From: Rhizobium tropici CIAT 899
GTDB taxonomy: Bacteria; Pseudomonadota; Alphaproteobacteria; Rhizobiales; Rhizobiaceae
Assembly: GCF_000330885.1 (NCBI RefSeq)
Contig: NC_020059.1
Coordinates: 2,345,001 to 2,409,000, forward strand
DNA length: 64,000 bases
Reading direction: 5' to 3'
Made by a program: the position numbers and the translations under genes
Notes under the pieces: model-generated
Seen by the model: the letters and a program-made list of their open reading frames with translations, nothing else
Database searches by the model: none
Told to the model about the DNA's origin: nothing
In this document: positions 62,967 to 64,000 of the stretch, one piece after another
Numbering within the stretch: the stretch's first letter is position 1
How the letters are laid out: each line of letters begins with the position of its first letter

Positions 62967-64000
62967 TTAATCGAGGCGCATGCGGCGTTCGGCGAAGACG
63001 TAGAGCGGCCGCCAGAGCGTTCTGTTGAAGAGCGTCACGAAGATCGACATGACGACGATACCGAGGATGACCCGCGGAAAATCACCAGCCTCAGTCGCTT
63101 TCGCGATGTATGATCCTAGTCCGAAGGCTTCGAGTTTAGTGTTGCCCCAACTCGCCAGTTCAGCGACGATGCTGGCGTTCCAGGAGCCGCCGGAAGCGGT
63201 CAGCGCTCCCGTGACGTAGTAAGGGAATATCCCCGGCAACATCACTCGCCGCCACCAGGTCCACGAGCGCAGCCGGTAAACCGAGGACACCTCCCGCAGA
63301 TCGGTAGGGAATGCACTCGCACCCGCAATCACGTTGAACAGGATGTACCATTGGGTGCCGAGCACCATCAGCGGCGACAGCCAGATGTTCGGGCTGGCGC
63401 CCGTCGCAACGATCGCAATCACTGCAACAGGAAAGAGCACGTTTGCCGGAAACGCCGCCAGGAACTGCGCCAGAGGCTGGACGCGCTCCGCGACAGCGGG
63501 ACGCAGGCCGATCCAGACGCCGATCGGAACCCAGATGACACTCGCGACAGCAATCAGAACAACAACGCGAATGAGCGTCACGAACCCGCCGGCAAAAGCG
63601 ATCCAGACATCGCTCCAGGAGAGCGTCTGGCTGAGATAGGAAACCGCATCCCACACACTCCAGGCACCGACGACGGCGATCAGCGCATACCAGGCCATAT
63701 CGATAGCCCAGCTGACAAGACGCTGTTGATGCTGGTCTTTTGCGGCGGCACGCGAGGCCGGCAACAGCCGCAGGAGCATCAGCCGACCCCATACAGCGGC
63801 CAAAGGTGTGGTCACGTATTTCAGGAAGCGCGTGCGACGGATCAGCGAATAAACCCAGGAGCGCGGCCTCTGCTGCCCGGCGGTCTGTTCGAAGCGGAAC
63901 TTGTCTGCCCAGGCGACGATGGGGCGGAAAAGCAGTTGATCGTAAAGAAAGATGACGACTGCCATGGCAAGTACGGCCCAGCCTACGGCGGTGAAATCCT
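62967..64000 (-). CDS. ABC importer permease, C-terminal part (gene continues past the window)
   Basis: The frame stays open through the window edge (…DFTAVGWAVLAMAVVIFLYD), so the gene starts beyond it; the ATG at 63965 is internal. Six helices are visible in the C-terminal half, and an EAA loop-like FPTDLREVSSVYRLRSWTWWRRVMLPGIFPYYVTGAL. Relatives are about 560-600 residues with two fused permease halves of the nitrate/sulfonate type. Substrate unknown. Confidence 0.85.
   Translation of the reverse strand, partial: DFTAVGWAVLAMAVVIFLYDQLLFRPIVAWADKFRFEQTAGQQRPRSWVYSLIRRTRFLKYVTTPLAAVWGRLMLLRLLPASRAAAKDQHQQRLVSWAIDMAWYALIAVVGAWSVWDAVSYLSQTLSWSDVWIAFAGGFVTLIRVVVLIAVASVIWVPIGVWIGLRPAVAERVQPLAQFLAAFPANVLFPVAVIAIVATGASPNIWLSPLMVLGTQWYILFNVIAGASAFPTDLREVSSVYRLRSWTWWRRVMLPGIFPYYVTGALTASGGSWNASIVAELASWGNTKLEAFGLGSYIAKATEAGDFPRVILGIVVMSIFVTLFNRTLWRPLYVFAERRMRLD

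Overview
The window looks like a chromosome or large-replicon segment of an alphaproteobacterium of the Rhizobiaceae, most probably Rhizobium. Supporting signs are the RibH2-type lumazine synthase behind an FMN riboswitch, the many ABC importers, the FixJ-type two-component pair, and a G+C-rich coding style with GTG starts and four-base stop/start overlaps. No rRNA, tRNA or CRISPR array was seen.

Left flank (1-24.5 kb): (i) the end of a binding-protein-dependent ABC importer (binding protein, two permeases, ATPase); (ii) an FMN riboswitch and ribH2, then a VOC protein; (iii) a methyltransferase and PhnF-like GntR regulator pair; (iv) a PhnB-like VOC gene and a tautomerase, divergent from a TetR regulator with repeated operator-like sequences; (v) a CUT1 sugar importer operon (binding protein, two permeases, Gfo/Idh dehydrogenase, ATPase) divergent from a BadF-type sugar kinase and a GntR/UTRA regulator; (vi) metH behind a perfect 20-bp palindrome; (vii) an AGE-family epimerase, a UPF0303 protein, a secreted polysaccharide lyase, two overlapping small genes whose Shine-Dalgarno lies in a hairpin, and a TIM-barrel protein.

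Prophage (about 24.6-59.1 kb): a lambda/HK97-like siphovirus. Late genes run right to left: terminase, portal, prohead protease/scaffold, decoration, capsid, connectors, tail terminator, tail tube, frameshifted G/GT chaperones, tape measure, hub, NlpC-like protein, a very large tail-tip protein, small tail proteins, endolysin and holin-like genes. A CI/LexA-type repressor with paired operators sits at the right end. No integrase, excisionase or replication gene is visible, so the element is probably defective or boundary-incomplete.

The most unusual part is 37.9-45.4 kb, between the GT chaperone and the tape-measure gene and on the opposite strand. It holds three copies of a small exported two-cysteine protein and three copies of a lipoprotein or membrane protein with a conserved FDxGxxKP motif. 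Between the members lie remnants of tape-measure 5' ends. Two IS256-family copies, an IS3-family element and a 186-bp MITE have invaded it. Two lipoprotein genes are broken by these insertions, and both can be restored exactly in silico. HK97 gene 15, a superinfection-exclusion gene, occupies the same position. I propose the array is a stepwise-accumulated set of tape-measure-linked exclusion (immunity) genes.

Right flank (59.2-64 kb): a DUF4440-like protein, a FixJ-type response regulator with its membrane histidine kinase, and a nitrate/taurine-type ABC importer (ATPase with a C-terminal AAA-associated domain, and a permease running off the window).
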